Of a stretch of 64,000 nucleotides of DNA, positions 47,008 to 55,811 are shown piece by piece; within the stretch, counting starts at the first letter, position 1, and each line of letters starts with the position of its first letter. A program made the position numbers and the translations under genes. The DNA lies in NCBI GenBank assembly GCA_002973635.1, contig CP027224.1, forward strand, positions 4,948,001 through 5,012,000. The letters are read 5' to 3'. The notes below the pieces were generated by a model. The model searched no databases, was not told the origin of the DNA, and worked only from the letters and a program-made list of their open reading frames with translations. The stretch comes from Lysinibacillus sp. B2A1. Its GTDB lineage: Bacteria; Bacillota; Bacilli; Bacillales_A; Planococcaceae.

Positions 47008-48153
47008 ATGAAAAAATTTATTTATGTCATTATTTTCTTTTCATTTTTTGACCTTTTTACCCAGCTTCCTGTTATGAGTACATATGCAGAATCATTAGGG
47101 GCATCTGCCTTTTTAACCGGTCTAGCAGTAGGTATGTATTCTCTATCAAATACATTTGGTAATATTATCTCTGGCTTTTTAACAGATCGTAAGGGGCCTT
47201 TTGTTATATTAATTATAGGTCTTTTAACAACTGGTTTATCCCTTTCGCTCTACAATGTAGTCGAAGATCCTACTACTTTACTAATTGTTCGTTTTGTCCA
47301 TGGATTAGTTGCAGGCTTTATTGTCCCAGCTGCTTTCACATTTTTAGCTAACACAACAGAACAGGAAAAAAGAGGTAAAGGCAGTGCTATTTCTGGGGCC
47401 TTTGTTGGTATTGCTGCCATCATTGGTCCTGCTTTCAGCGGTATTTTAGCAAGTCGTACTAGTGTACCATTCGTTTTTAATATTACAGCCAGCTTTATGC
47501 TCTTATTAGGTATTCTTGCCTTCTTTATATTAAAGTCGAATCATATTAAAAAAGAAAAATCTACACCAAGCACACATATACCAATAAGTGTATTTTTCAA
47601 TAATACAGGCACATTAAAAGCATTTACTGGTGCATTTTTTTTAATGTTCTCTCAGGGCGTTATTGCCTATCTACTTCCTCTAAAAGTGCAATCTTTAGGC
47701 TTTGATTCACGTTTAAGCGGAACATTGATGAGTACATTTGGAATTATTGCTGTCCTTGTATTTATTTTACCAACTAACCGTATTTTCGATAAGGTTGCTC
47801 CTATAAAAACATTATCTTTAGGTATAGGCTTAATGGGATTAAGCCAATTACTTATTAGCCAGGCAGATTCAAGTGCATTACTTTATATAGCAATGGCCTG
47901 CTACGGCATTGGATTTGGCCTCTTATTCCCATCCGTCAATTCACTTTTAATAGACTCTACAACTGCAGATATTCGTGGTAAAGCATACGGTTACTTTTAT
48001 GCCTTCTTCTCACTAGGTGTTGTCCTTGGCTCATCATTGCTTGGTTGGCTATCTTTAGGCATTGTCAGTGGCTTTATCTTTACAGGAATAGTTTTACTAG
48101 TATTTGCTAGTGTCATTCTTATCCCGCACAAAAGACCTTCTCACGCGAAATGA
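47008..48153 (+). CDS. MFS transporter, drug-efflux type
   Basis: A 381-aa, 12-helix major facilitator. Motif A is SGFLTDRKGPFVILI (about residues 54-68), helix 4 has LLIVRFVHGLVAGFIVPAAFTFLA, and the motif C region is FVGIAAIIGPAFSGILASR. The second half repeats the pattern (LLFPSVNSLLIDSTTADIRGKAYGYFYAFFSLGVVLGSSLLG). ATG 47008 has GGAGGAGC upstream. Substrate unknown. It belongs to a different subgroup from the transporter at 37 kb, as their sequences are clearly distinct. Confidence 0.88.
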   Translation: MKKFIYVIIFFSFFDLFTQLPVMSTYAESLGASAFLTGLAVGMYSLSNTFGNIISGFLTDRKGPFVILIIGLLTTGLSLSLYNVVEDPTTLLIVRFVHGLVAGFIVPAAFTFLANTTEQEKRGKGSAISGAFVGIAAIIGPAFSGILASRTSVPFVFNITASFMLLLGILAFFILKSNHIKKEKSTPSTHIPISVFFNNTGTLKAFTGAFFLMFSQGVIAYLLPLKVQSLGFDSRLSGTLMSTFGIIAVLVFILPTNRIFDKVAPIKTLSLGIGLMGLSQLLISQADSSALLYIAMACYGIGFGLLFPSVNSLLIDSTTADIRGKAYGYFYAFFSLGVVLGSSLLGWLSLGIVSGFIFTGIVLLVFASVILIPHKRPSHAK

Positions 48154-48159
48154 GAAGGT
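48135..48159 (+). terminator. Terminator overlapping the MFS stop
   Basis: ACCTTCTCA / TGAGAAGGT followed by TTTTAG; the TGA stop lies in the right arm. Confidence 0.7.
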
Positions 48160-48166
48160 TTTAGCT

Positions 48167-48478
48167 TTATTTCTCTTGCTCCTGAATTTGTTCATTATAA
48201 AAATGAACTCCTGTATGACCTCCACCCTCAGCCACCATTTCATTTGAAGCGATTTTCGTTGGTGAAGTTCCAGCCTCTGTAGCTACCTCAGTAGTTACTC
48301 GCTCAGCCACTCTTTTATCCATGTCCATATTTGAAGCATTTAAATATGATTCAAATTTAGACTTTACATTATTAAACATATTTAATGCTTTATCACGATT
48401 CTCTTTTTTACTTAAATAAGATGCTGCTAATCCTGCTAATCCTGCAATCACAACACCTTTACCTTTTCGTTTTGCCAT
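48167..48478 (-). CDS. Hypothetical small protein (YtxH-like layout)
   Basis: A 103-aa protein with a basic start (MAKRKGKG), a short hydrophobic segment (VVIAGLAGLAASYLS), a helical charged region (KENRDKALNMFNNVKSKFESYL), and a flexible Thr/Ala/Gly-rich tail. This layout is like small YtxH-type general-stress proteins, but the similarity is only structural. ATG 48478 has AGGAGG upstream. It is convergent with the MFS gene. Confidence 0.75.
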   Translation of the reverse strand: MAKRKGKGVVIAGLAGLAASYLSKKENRDKALNMFNNVKSKFESYLNASNMDMDKRVAERVTTEVATEAGTSPTKIASNEMVAEGGGHTGVHFYNEQIQEQEK

Positions 48479-48818
48479 TTAAAATCCCTCCTAAAAGTAT
48501 AAAAACTAGCTCTGTAGTTTATCTTTTCCCTATTTCAAGACGGCTAAACATAAATTTTTTTAAACCCTTTCGCATATATATTAGTGAGAGATAACTGTAC
48601 CCTTTGCTTAGTCTTTTCACTACTTCAGGTGCTTACTTTATAGTATGTCATAACTTCAAATATATATTATTCTCCTACCAGCTGTTTTTGTATCAATAAC
48701 GCCCTAGCGTAGCGTAAATATTTTCTAACACGAAAAATAATTTTGTAACTATTTATGATTATAAAAGACAAGCTAAGGGAATTAATGAATTAATACTATT
48801 TATTAGGAGAGTGATGAT
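48479..48818. other. Intergenic region, no gene seen
   Basis: About 340 bp, AT-rich, between divergent small genes. No clear promoter or structured element found beyond the RBS at 48806-48810. Confidence 0.4.
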
Positions 48819-48920
48819 ATGAAAAATTTAGACTTAGTATACGATTGGGTAGATATGGCTTCATTAATAGGTGGAGCAGGCCTCTTAACAGCATTAATCT
48901 ACAGTGTTATTCAATTGTAG
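48819..48920 (+). CDS. Single-pass small membrane protein, 33 residues
   Basis: ATG 48819 lies eight bases after AGGAGAG. The product begins MKNLDLVYDWVDMASL and has one hydrophobic helix (LIGGAGLLTALIYSVIQL) at its C-terminus. The strong RBS, sensible composition and isolation suggest a real small ORF. Its size is like membrane microproteins or type I toxins, but no antisense RNA signal was seen. Confidence 0.55.
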   Translation: MKNLDLVYDWVDMASLIGGAGLLTALIYSVIQL

Positions 48921-48982
48921 TGGACAGATTGATAAAAAGTGAAAAGGCAATCCGCTTATCTTCCAAGCTGATTGCCTTATTT

Positions 48983-49264
48983 TTACTGTTTTACATCATC
49001 ATAAGCGTTTGATTTATTAAAGACTGCTACTACATAAGAGCACACAGCTTCCATTTTATAGTCATGTTCACGGGCATATGCTGCGGCTTGATCTAACAAT
49101 TCCTTAGCTACCCCCTGCCCGCGTAGTTTATCTGATACATAGGTATGATCCATGACCATAACTTGCCCATTTTGCTGCCATGTAATTTCTGCTAACTTTT
49201 CCCCTTCTTGCTCATAGATGTAAGCAAGCTGATTTCCCGCCAATTGCTGTAATTGGAATTCCAT
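48983..49264 (-). CDS. GNAT-family N-acetyltransferase, YjdJ type
   Basis: A short single-domain GNAT of 93 aa. The acetyl-CoA loop is VSDKLRGQGVAKELLDQAAAYAREHDYKMEAVCSYVVAVFNK (about residues 43-84), the standard pattern of the YjdJ/NATD1 group (GCN5-related, DUF4442-free). ATG 49264 has GGAGTGG upstream. Substrate unknown. Confidence 0.88.
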   Translation of the reverse strand: MEFQLQQLAGNQLAYIYEQEGEKLAEITWQQNGQVMVMDHTYVSDKLRGQGVAKELLDQAAAYAREHDYKMEAVCSYVVAVFNKSNAYDDVKQ

Positions 49265-49339
49265 TTCTCACCACTCCTTTTTTTCAATAGTATCATAGCT
49301 GTTTCTATTTTTTCAAAGGTAGCGGATTAATAATTTCAG

Positions 49340-49372
49340 CTGCTTTTCAGACATCCCCCGAGGGCTTTATTC
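49340..49372. repeat. Short remnant of repeat family 1 module 1
   Basis: GACATCCCCCGAGGGCTTTA at 49349-49368 matches the end of module 1 (GACATCCGCCGGAGGCTTTA) with three differences. Nothing else of the element is present. Confidence 0.5.
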
Positions 49373-49373
49373 C

Positions 49374-50288
49374 TTAATTAAACCATGATGATATCGTATC
49401 TTTTAAATTGGCAAAGAAATTTTTCACACTTGTCCAGAAGCCTTCATCTTCCATAAGTGACCCGAATTTCTCCTTAATGGTATTACTAATATCATCTAAT
49501 TGCTCAGACCATTTACTAAAATCAATATCTAGTTTACTAATTTTATCCATTAAATCAACAAGTAATTGTCGATCTGTTTCACTTAAATTAATGTCAAGTT
49601 TGTTTAACTGCTCTTGTACAATTTTTTCAACATCTTCTCGAGTTGCCGGCTTTAATTCCGCAATGTCCTTTTTAATTTCTGTAAGCAGCTCTGCAACCTT
49701 GGCATCATCAACCCCTGCCGATTTGGCTAATGTAGTAGCCACTGAGAGTTCCTCATTCGCTACATCTGTACGATCAATATCAAGTGTTTCACCTGTTGTT
49801 ACTTCATAAGCTTTATAAATTCCTACGAGCGCTGAATGTCCAGTTACTGCTTTTGGTGCAGCCACCTGTACAGTTGCATCCTCAATACCTGCAGTCAGCA
49901 TTGCATTCGCATACATTTCTGATGTCACCTGAGTAATATTGGATGGCGTAACAATCTCAATGACCAAACCTTCTCCTGCATTTTTACGTGTAATTTTTGC
50001 AGAGGAATACATGCGGGAACTTGAATTACTATCTTTAATGTATTTAACTAAATCTTCGCCTGATACTGTAATTTCTTCAATTTCAGGCTCGTCTTTCACT
50101 TTCAAAGATTTTTTAACGGACTCTTTTTCATCTTCAGATAAATTTGCACCGTATACAACAATTGGAACGCCTAGTTTTTCATCAATTGCTTTTGGAGGCG
50201 TGTTATCGGCTGCAAGACCTGCTGCTGGTGCCATCACTCCAAATACTAACATAGTTGCTGCTAGTATTTTCATCCATGCTTTTTTCAA
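49374..50288 (-). CDS. Secreted DUF1002 protein (YpuA-like)
   Basis: A 304-aa exported protein. The signal peptide is MKKAWMKILAATMLVFGVMAPAAGLA, with cleavage likely after ALA-type residues near 26. The DUF1002 core includes PIVVYGANLSEDEKESVKKSLKVK and ITRKNAGEGLVIEIVTPSNITQVTSEMYANAMLTAGIEDATVQVAAPKAVTGHSALVGIYKAYE. The remainder is helical with repeated TDRQLLVDLMDKISKLDIDFSKW. The function is unknown; YpuA of B. subtilis is of this family. It is preceded by the cvfB terminator. Confidence 0.9.
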   Translation of the reverse strand: MKKAWMKILAATMLVFGVMAPAAGLAADNTPPKAIDEKLGVPIVVYGANLSEDEKESVKKSLKVKDEPEIEEITVSGEDLVKYIKDSNSSSRMYSSAKITRKNAGEGLVIEIVTPSNITQVTSEMYANAMLTAGIEDATVQVAAPKAVTGHSALVGIYKAYEVTTGETLDIDRTDVANEELSVATTLAKSAGVDDAKVAELLTEIKKDIAELKPATREDVEKIVQEQLNKLDINLSETDRQLLVDLMDKISKLDIDFSKWSEQLDDISNTIKEKFGSLMEDEGFWTSVKNFFANLKDTISSWFN

Positions 50289-50367
50289 TTTATGCGACCC
50301 CTTTCGCTTGAAAACTCATTTGGCCTGTATAATGTATGTCATTATACAATAATTAGTACGAAAAAAA

Positions 50368-50397
50368 GACGAGAAGGTTTCAATGGGATCTCTCGTC
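50368..50397 (-). terminator. Terminator of cvfB
   Basis: GACGAGA / TCTCGTC hairpin; in the minus direction a run of seven T follows. Confidence 0.85.
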
Positions 50398-50455
50398 ATT
50401 TCTTCTTTACTACGTATAGCAACTGTTCACCATATCTCACAATTTGAACTAAATG

Positions 50456-51313
50456 TTACATTTCTTCTGTCCAGCCTTCTTCCTGTTTTACCCTACCAGC
50501 TTTCATTAGTGTCCCTAATGCACGTTTAAAAGCACCTTTGCTCATATTAAACATTTCCTGAATCTCTTCTGGAGAGGATTTATCGCCAAACGGCATTCTT
50601 CCTCCAACCTCTTGTAAATAATTTAAAATTCGTTGTGCATCGTCTGAAATACGTTCATGCTTACGTGGTAAAAGTGAACCATTCAAGGAACCATCATCTT
50701 TTACATCAATTATACGTACAACTATTTCTTGTCCAAGTCGCGGCTCTGTATTGCGCTCTGATTCATGAACAAAAATACGATAAGGATTGTCTAAACCTAG
50801 TAAAAACGAACCGACTGGCAGCAATCGATAAGGACGTGCTGTAATGTTTTTATTATGCATTTCTTCAAATGCACCTTCGTATAGCTCAGAAATTTTTTCT
50901 TCTGTTGCTAAACGACCAAATAAGTCACCATTGCGATCAGTACGTAATGTCATAAATAAATGATCTCCTGGTATTGGCCAAAGCTCCTTTAATGCAGGCA
51001 AATCCTCTGCCTTTACTAGCACTTCACGTGAAGTACCAATATCTACATAAGCACCCTCACGCTCCACTACTTTAAGGACACGAGCCCAGCCATACTCGCC
51101 CTGTACAAAAGAAGGAATAGCTGTTGTCGCAGCTAATTCTCCACGGCGATCTACAAATAAAAATACTTCAAGGCGATCACCTACAGCAAGTGGCTCTGTT
51201 ACCTCTGAAGCATTTAAAGGTAGTTCTTTAACTCCATTTGTTAAAATCCATCTCGATGCTTGTTGCTCTAATATCGTTAACGTAACAACTTCACCTGATT
51301 TTAATTCGTTCAT
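50456..51313 (-). CDS. S1-domain RNA-binding protein CvfB (YitL)
   Basis: A 285-aa cytosolic protein with tandem S1-type OB folds. The first is VGDRLEVFLFVDRRGELAATTAIPSFVQGEYGWARVLKVVEREGAYVDIGTSREVLVKAEDLP (about residues 41-102); further OB-like strands follow at LPVGSFLLGLDNPYRIFVHES and LGQEIVVRIIDVKDDGSLNGSLL. A C-terminal winged helix is SPEEIQEMFNMSKGAFKRALGTLMKAGRV. CvfB binds RNA and affects virulence in Staphylococcus. It is co-oriented with mntR upstream but has its own 5' region. Confidence 0.9.
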   Translation of the reverse strand: MNELKSGEVVTLTILEQQASRWILTNGVKELPLNASEVTEPLAVGDRLEVFLFVDRRGELAATTAIPSFVQGEYGWARVLKVVEREGAYVDIGTSREVLVKAEDLPALKELWPIPGDHLFMTLRTDRNGDLFGRLATEEKISELYEGAFEEMHNKNITARPYRLLPVGSFLLGLDNPYRIFVHESERNTEPRLGQEIVVRIIDVKDDGSLNGSLLPRKHERISDDAQRILNYLQEVGGRMPFGDKSSPEEIQEMFNMSKGAFKRALGTLMKAGRVKQEEGWTEEM

Positions 51314-51355
51314 ATTGTCTTCCTTTCCTTCACACCATCATTTTCGCAAAAAATT

Positions 51356-51772
51356 TTATAAATTGTGTGTCCTAGAAGCCTCTAATTTTTTCGCAATGTC
51401 TGGGTTATCTTCCATTACCTGCACAAGATCTGCAATGCGGTCAATTGAGTTCCAACTTAAATGATGCTCGATTCCCTCTACATCATCATAAATACGCTCT
51501 TCATCTACACCAATGATTCGCAAAAATTGCTCTAGAAGCTCATGGCGCTGCACAAGACGTTTTCCAAGTTTTTCTCCTTTGGCTGTCAATGTAAGACCAC
51601 GGTATTTTTCGTAAACTAAATAACCATCTTTATCTAATTTTTGAACCATTTTTGTAACAGAAGAAGGAAGAACAGATAATGCTTCAGCTATGTCAGACAC
51701 ACGAGCATATCCTTTATGAGCGATTAATAGATATATTTGTTCGATATGGTCCTCCATACTAGGTGTTGGCAT
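51356..51772 (-). CDS. mntR: Manganese-responsive transcriptional regulator MntR
   Basis: A 138-aa DtxR-family repressor. The N-terminal winged helix is [54 protein letters not shown]. Metal-ligand residues are visible at D7-like positions ([11 protein letters not shown]), in [23 protein letters not shown] (Glu/His) and in [17 protein letters not shown] (Glu, His). When Mn2+ is bound it represses uptake genes; no Mn transporter gene is adjacent. ATG 51772 has AGAGAGGG upstream. Confidence 0.94.
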   Translation of the reverse strand: MPTPSMEDHIEQIYLLIAHKGYARVSDIAEALSVLPSSVTKMVQKLDKDGYLVYEKYRGLTLTAKGEKLGKRLVQRHELLEQFLRIIGVDEERIYDDVEGIEHHLSWNSIDRIADLVQVMEDNPDIAKKLEASRTHNL

Positions 51773-51959
51773 ATCTTATTCCCTCTCTTTCCTATTCTTA
51801 CTCTCTAGTTTACTACAAGCTTGGCTTAAAAGTTAACTGAAAATACATATGCCAGAAAATCGCTACATGTATAACACAAATTGTATCTCCTTAAGTTGTA
51901 TAAAAAAGCGTAATTCAGGTCGTCCACTGATATTTCATCCTTCTGTATATAACATAAAA

Positions 51960-51988
51960 AGAGCCTGCTTCAGATAGAAGTGGGCTCT
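51960..51988 (-). terminator. Terminator overlapping the comFB end
   Basis: AGAGCC-tg-CTTC / GAAG-tg-GGCTCT hairpin followed by TTTTT in the minus direction. It includes the last codons of comFB. Confidence 0.8.
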
Positions 51989-52275
51989 ACTTTATGTCGA
52001 GGATGCTTATTGACCACATGTAATGCATGAATAATTTCTCTGTTAATACGTTCGATATTTTCAGGTGTATTCATGACTCTAAATGCTTCATCTCGTGATT
52101 CCATAGATGTAACATACTTACTAGGCAATGCATTTAATGTTAGTGCTACTGTGTCAAGTTCACACATTTCACATTTACAAAATGTTTGATATTCTGGTCC
52201 TCGTAATAGGAAGCTAACTAAACCACGCACAATTTCCTCTGTAACATTTACTAAAATAGGATCTGACATATTCAA
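51970..52275 (-). CDS. comFB: Late competence development protein ComFB-type
   Basis: A 101-aa ComFB-family protein with the cysteine cluster CKCEMCELDTVALTLNALPSKYV (about residues 33-55) of the family (CxC..C zinc-binding) and the N-terminal VTEEIVRGLVSFLL. The usual comFA and comFC partners are not here, so this is a solitary paralogue. ComFB domains elsewhere have been reported to bind cyclic dinucleotides. The start may be TTG 52275 (GAGG at seven bases) or ATG 52269. Confidence 0.88.
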   Translation of the reverse strand: MNMSDPILVNVTEEIVRGLVSFLLRGPEYQTFCKCEMCELDTVALTLNALPSKYVTSMESRDEAFRVMNTPENIERINREIIHALHVVNKHPRHKVEPTSI

Positions 52276-52439
52276 ACTTTCGCCTCATTTATGTTTAATT
52301 GTTACATTGCTCCTGAAATTATAATAGCGTTAACAGCGGGCTTTTTCAAGAATCCCTAGTAGCATCTATATCAACAAAATTACTAGATCCTCGGTAAGAT
52401 AAATTTCCTATACAACCTCAACAGTTTAAATCATTTTTA
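52276..52439. other. Short intergenic region
   Basis: 164 bp between the comFB start and the cadA stop. No gene or strong hairpin was seen. Confidence 0.4.
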
Positions 52440-54566
52440 CTACTTTTTTGTTTTAATTAATCGTAATGAATTAAAAACAACTAATAATGTTGCACCCATG
52501 TCTGCAAAAATGGCAATCCATAATGTTAACCATCCAGGAATGACGAGTAACAGCGCTATTAATTTTAAGGCTAGGGCAAATATAATGTTCTCTTTAATAA
52601 TGCGTAATGTTTTTCTGCTCAAACCAATTGTATAAGGGAGCTTCGTTAGGTCATCACCCATTAACGCAATATCCGCAGTTTCCAGAGCCGCATCCGTGCC
52701 GGCACCGCCCATTGCAATACCAACATTAGCGGAGGCTAGTGCAGGAGCATCATTAACCCCATCACCTACCATTGCTACTGCACCAAATTGAGTGCGTAAG
52801 TCTTTAATGGCCATCAATTTATCTGCTGGTAATAAACTTGCGCGTACATCTGTCATCTTTAAAGAGGTTGCAATTGCTTTTGCTGTAGACTCCGCATCAC
52901 CTGTCAGCATTACTGTATGCTTCACTTTAAGCGCACTTAATTTACTCAGTACATCTTTACTTTCTTGTCGTAATTGATCCGCAATTCCAATCATCCCAAT
53001 AAATTGTTCATTACTAACAGCCGCTACTACTGTTTTACCCTGCTTTTGTAGTTTCTTAACCTGTTCCATTATTTTTTCATCGACTGCTACTAATGTTGCA
53101 ATCCATTTTAAGCTACCAACATAGATAATCTGATGATCAACCGTTGCATAAGCACCCTTACCTGTAACAGATTGGAAATCAGTAGGGATTAGCTCTGTTA
53201 AATTCTCATCATGTAATTTCTTTAAAATTGCCTTTGCTAGTGGATGCTGTGATTGTTTTTCAACAGCTGCTACTAACTGTAAAACGTAATCATCAGAAAG
53301 CTCCTCAGCTGTATAGATATCCGTTACAGCTGGTTGACCTTTTGTAAGGGTACCTGTTTTATCAAATGCCACCGCTTCTATATGACCTAGCTGCTCTAAA
53401 TGTATACCACCCTTAATAAGAACGCCTTGTCGAGCAGCATTTCCTATTGCCGTAACAATTGCTACTGGCGTTGAAACAACCAGTGCACATGGACAACCAA
53501 CAACAAGAACCGCTAAGCCTTGATAAATCCAATGCTGCCAATCCCCCACAAAAAGAGGCGGGATAACTGCTACAAGCAATGCAACTATCATTATAGCTGG
53601 AGTGTAATATTTAGCAAAACGATCAACGAATTGCTGGGAAGGTGCCTTTTCTGCTTGTGCCTCTTCAACGAGATGAATGATTTTGGCAATGGTTGTATCC
53701 TCTACTCGCTTCGTAACACGTATCTCTAGTGCTCCCTCTTCATTCAACGTTCCCGCAAATACTTCATCATCAATTGTTTTATTAACTGGAATCGATTCAC
53801 CTGTAATCGCGGCCTGATTCACAGCAGATAATCCATTAATAACGATGCCATCCATCGCAATTTTTTGACCTGGCTTAACGATTAAAATGTCCCCAATTTC
53901 AATTTGCTCAGTTGGCAGCTCCATCTCATGAAAATGTTCCCCATGCGCTCGTTTTATCGTTGCCGTTGGCGGAGCTATATCCATCAGCTGTCGAATGGAT
54001 TGACGTGCTTTATCCATCGAATAAGCTTCCAATGCTTCACTTACTGCAAATAAAAAAACAACAACAGCCGCTTCTTCCCATTCGCCAATAATTGCTGCAC
54101 CTATAACCGCAATAGTCATAAGTGTTTTCATATCAAATTCAAACCGAACTAAATTGCGGAAGCCTGTTTTAAAAATTCCCATACCGCCAACTAGAATCGC
54201 AATAATAAACATTCCAATCGGCAGCGGATCTGTTTCTCCACGCCATGCCCCCAAAATATAGCCAAGCACTACAAATAATAATGATATTCCAGCTAATATA
54301 TTTTCTGTTTTTCGATAAAAAGGTATTGATTTTTCCAGAGATCTAGTTGGAGTTTGTGATACCTTTATGCCATCAAAAGCACCAGCTTCCTCAATTTGAT
54401 CAACACTGATATCACCAACAACTGTTATTTTAGAAGCACCAAAGTTAACTTGTGCATCCTGTACTTTTGGAATAGCTTTTACGTTTTTTTCAAATTTCGC
54501 TGCGCAGCTGGCACATGACAAGTTTTGTAGCCTATATTCTTGTTTAGTTGGAGTCGTTGCTGTCAT
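52440..54566 (-). CDS. cadA: Cd2+/Zn2+/Pb2+-exporting P-type ATPase CadA
   Basis: A P1B-type heavy-metal efflux ATPase, 708 aa. The N-terminal HMA domain has the metal site LSCASCAAKFEKNVK (CxxC, residues 14-17). Membrane helices follow from about residue 88. TGESIPV (actuator loop), the CPC motif in VGCPCALVVSTPVAIV (transmembrane metal site for divalent ions), DKTGTLTKG (phosphorylated Asp) and VAMVGDGVNDAPALASANVGIAMG are intact. The gene overlaps cadC by 23 bp, forming the cadCA operon with a CadC operator upstream. It confers efflux of Cd, Zn or Pb. Confidence 0.96.
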   Translation of the reverse strand: MTATTPTKQEYRLQNLSCASCAAKFEKNVKAIPKVQDAQVNFGASKITVVGDISVDQIEEAGAFDGIKVSQTPTRSLEKSIPFYRKTENILAGISLLFVVLGYILGAWRGETDPLPIGMFIIAILVGGMGIFKTGFRNLVRFEFDMKTLMTIAVIGAAIIGEWEEAAVVVFLFAVSEALEAYSMDKARQSIRQLMDIAPPTATIKRAHGEHFHEMELPTEQIEIGDILIVKPGQKIAMDGIVINGLSAVNQAAITGESIPVNKTIDDEVFAGTLNEEGALEIRVTKRVEDTTIAKIIHLVEEAQAEKAPSQQFVDRFAKYYTPAIMIVALLVAVIPPLFVGDWQHWIYQGLAVLVVGCPCALVVSTPVAIVTAIGNAARQGVLIKGGIHLEQLGHIEAVAFDKTGTLTKGQPAVTDIYTAEELSDDYVLQLVAAVEKQSQHPLAKAILKKLHDENLTELIPTDFQSVTGKGAYATVDHQIIYVGSLKWIATLVAVDEKIMEQVKKLQKQGKTVVAAVSNEQFIGMIGIADQLRQESKDVLSKLSALKVKHTVMLTGDAESTAKAIATSLKMTDVRASLLPADKLMAIKDLRTQFGAVAMVGDGVNDAPALASANVGIAMGGAGTDAALETADIALMGDDLTKLPYTIGLSRKTLRIIKENIIFALALKLIALLLVIPGWLTLWIAIFADMGATLLVVFNSLRLIKTKK

Positions 54567-54918
54567 CTGCTATCCCCTCTTTCGCATGTTCATAGGCAAT
54601 CGTTACAATTTGATACACATGTCTATCCGCTAAAGAGTAATACATTTGCTTCCCTTTACGATGCGATCTCGCTAAATTATTTTCTTTTAAATATCGTAAA
54701 TGGTGGGATGCTGTCGCTACAGATGAACCAATAATCGAAGCAACATCACACACACATAATTCATCCTCCACCGTTAAGGCAAAAGCAATTTTTAATCTTG
54801 TTTCATCGGATAATGCTTTCAAAAATTTTGCTACTCCTGATAAATCAGGCATTTGATTTTGCACCTTTATGACCGCTTCTTCATGAACCAGTGTCACTTC
54901 ACATACTTCTTTTGGCAT
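54544..54918 (-). CDS. cadC: ArsR/SmtB-family metal sensor CadC
   Basis: A 124-aa repressor released by Cd2+, Pb2+ or Zn2+. A winged helix has the metal-binding ELCVCDVASIIG (CVC motif), SSVATASHHLRYLKENNLARSHRKGKQMYYSL (recognition helix and wing) and an N-terminal cysteine (KEVCEVTLVHEEA) typical of CadC. The C-terminal VTIAYEHAKEG resembles the alpha-5 region. It sits first in the operon with cadA downstream; the operator overlapping its promoter is described separately. Confidence 0.94.
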   Translation of the reverse strand: MPKEVCEVTLVHEEAVIKVQNQMPDLSGVAKFLKALSDETRLKIAFALTVEDELCVCDVASIIGSSVATASHHLRYLKENNLARSHRKGKQMYYSLADRHVYQIVTIAYEHAKEGIADDSNDSN

Positions 54919-54955
54919 TTCCTCACCTCATTCAAATGTTGGTTTGATTGTTTTG

Positions 54956-54998
54956 ACTATAACATAATATTCCATCTTATTCAAACGATTATTTGAAT
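54956..54998 (-). promoter_or_regulatory. cadCA promoter with CadC operator
   Basis: On the minus strand, -35 TTGAAT (54979-54984), 17 bp, -10 TATAGT (54956-54961). The palindrome ATTCAAA-cgatta-TTTGAAT (54979-54998) overlaps the -35 and matches the CadC/CzrA type (TCAAATA..TATTTGA). Bound CadC would block RNA polymerase. Confidence 0.85.
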
Positions 54999-55059
54999 GT
55001 ATAGGATTTATATCATTATTTCCATAAAAAAATTTTAATAACACTCTTTCGAAGTAAAT

Positions 55060-55093
55060 AAAAATCAGCGCACATACTTGTACGCTGATTTTT
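55060..55093. terminator. Orphan terminator-like hairpin, exact duplicate of 55776-55809
   Basis: AAAAATCAGCG / CGCTGATTTTT with an 11-bp stem. All 34 nt are identical to the pva terminator 716 bp away. No gene ends beside this copy: it lies about 60 bp upstream of the cadCA promoter. Confidence 0.85.
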
Positions 55094-55154
55094 CACAGTG
55101 TTGAAAAATTAAATAGTCAAGGGACTCTTTGTGAATATTTAGTCAAAATGAAGG

Positions 55155-55286
55155 TGATTTCCGTTCCAGGCTACTCGCTTTCCTGTGGGCGAGCGACGAG
55201 CCGCTTCCTGCGCTGACGCTCCGTGCAGGGTCTCGTCTGTCTCGCTATCCCACGGGAGTCGAGTAGCCTTGCACTCCAATCAGCAA
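55155..55286 (+). repeat. GC-rich dispersed repeat family 2, copy 1
   Basis: About 130 bp, markedly GC-richer than its surroundings. It begins TTCCGTTCCAGGCTACTCGC, contains GAGCGACGAGCCGCTTCC and GGGTCTCGTCTG, and ends GAGTAGCCTTGCACTCCAAT. Its ends are self-complementary (GGCTACTCG/CGAGTAGCC), so it can fold on itself. I recall similar repeats from other Bacillus-like genomes. No ORF is supported. Confidence 0.8.
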
Positions 55287-55569
55287 TAGTGTAGAACTTT
55301 AAATATTTTCTTCCCTCAAAAAGTAAAGTAAAAGCATGTTACTCACCATCATTAAAGGATAGAATATTGGTACAAATTCTACAGCTGTTAACCTACATTT
55401 TATGCGTAAAACAAACTACTTTGTAACTTTACATAAAGTACTCCTCTGTTTTCGTATAGAAAAATGTTATCAAAGCTCCATTTTTGCACAATATAATGAT
55501 GGCTAAGACTTCAAATTTATCACAATATATTTGTGTGAATTGCCAGAAGAAAATACGATGAGCAAAGGT

Positions 55570-55701
55570 TGATTGGAGTGTAGACTGAGTGACTCCTCGG
55601 GGATTCAGCGTCACAGATGAGACCCTGGAGCGAGCTATGCGAGTGAAGCGGCTCATCGGACGCCCCCAGGAAAGCACTCAGTCGGAACGGAGATCAACCC
55701 C
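55570..55701 (-). repeat. GC-rich dispersed repeat family 2, copy 2 (inverted)
   Basis: The reverse complement of copy 1 with about 75-80 percent identity by eye: read on the minus strand it gives TGATCTCCGTTCCGACTGAG, GATGAGCCGCTTC, AGGGTCTCATCTG and CACTCCAATC. The ends pair as ACTGAGTG/CACTCAGT, so the terminal stem sequence differs from copy 1 but is again self-complementary. Confidence 0.78.
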
Positions 55702-55775
55702 TCGTTTTGAAAAAGGGCTATACTTTTTAATTTGTCACCTTGATTTCATTGACATAATAGTATTTCAACAACATG

Positions 55776-55809
55776 AAAAATCAGCGCACATACTTGTACG
55801 CTGATTTTT
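55776..55809 (-). terminator. Terminator of the acylase gene
   Basis: The 34-nt hairpin AAAAATCAGCG / CGCTGATTTTT lies 2 bp after the acylase stop; in the minus direction the arm ends in five T. Confidence 0.88.
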
Positions 55810-55811
55810 GT

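Noticed and set aside
55589..55804. ORFs over the GC-rich repeats
   Set aside because: Open frames arise from the GC-rich palindromic repeat; no RBS, and another frame is equally open on the opposite strand.
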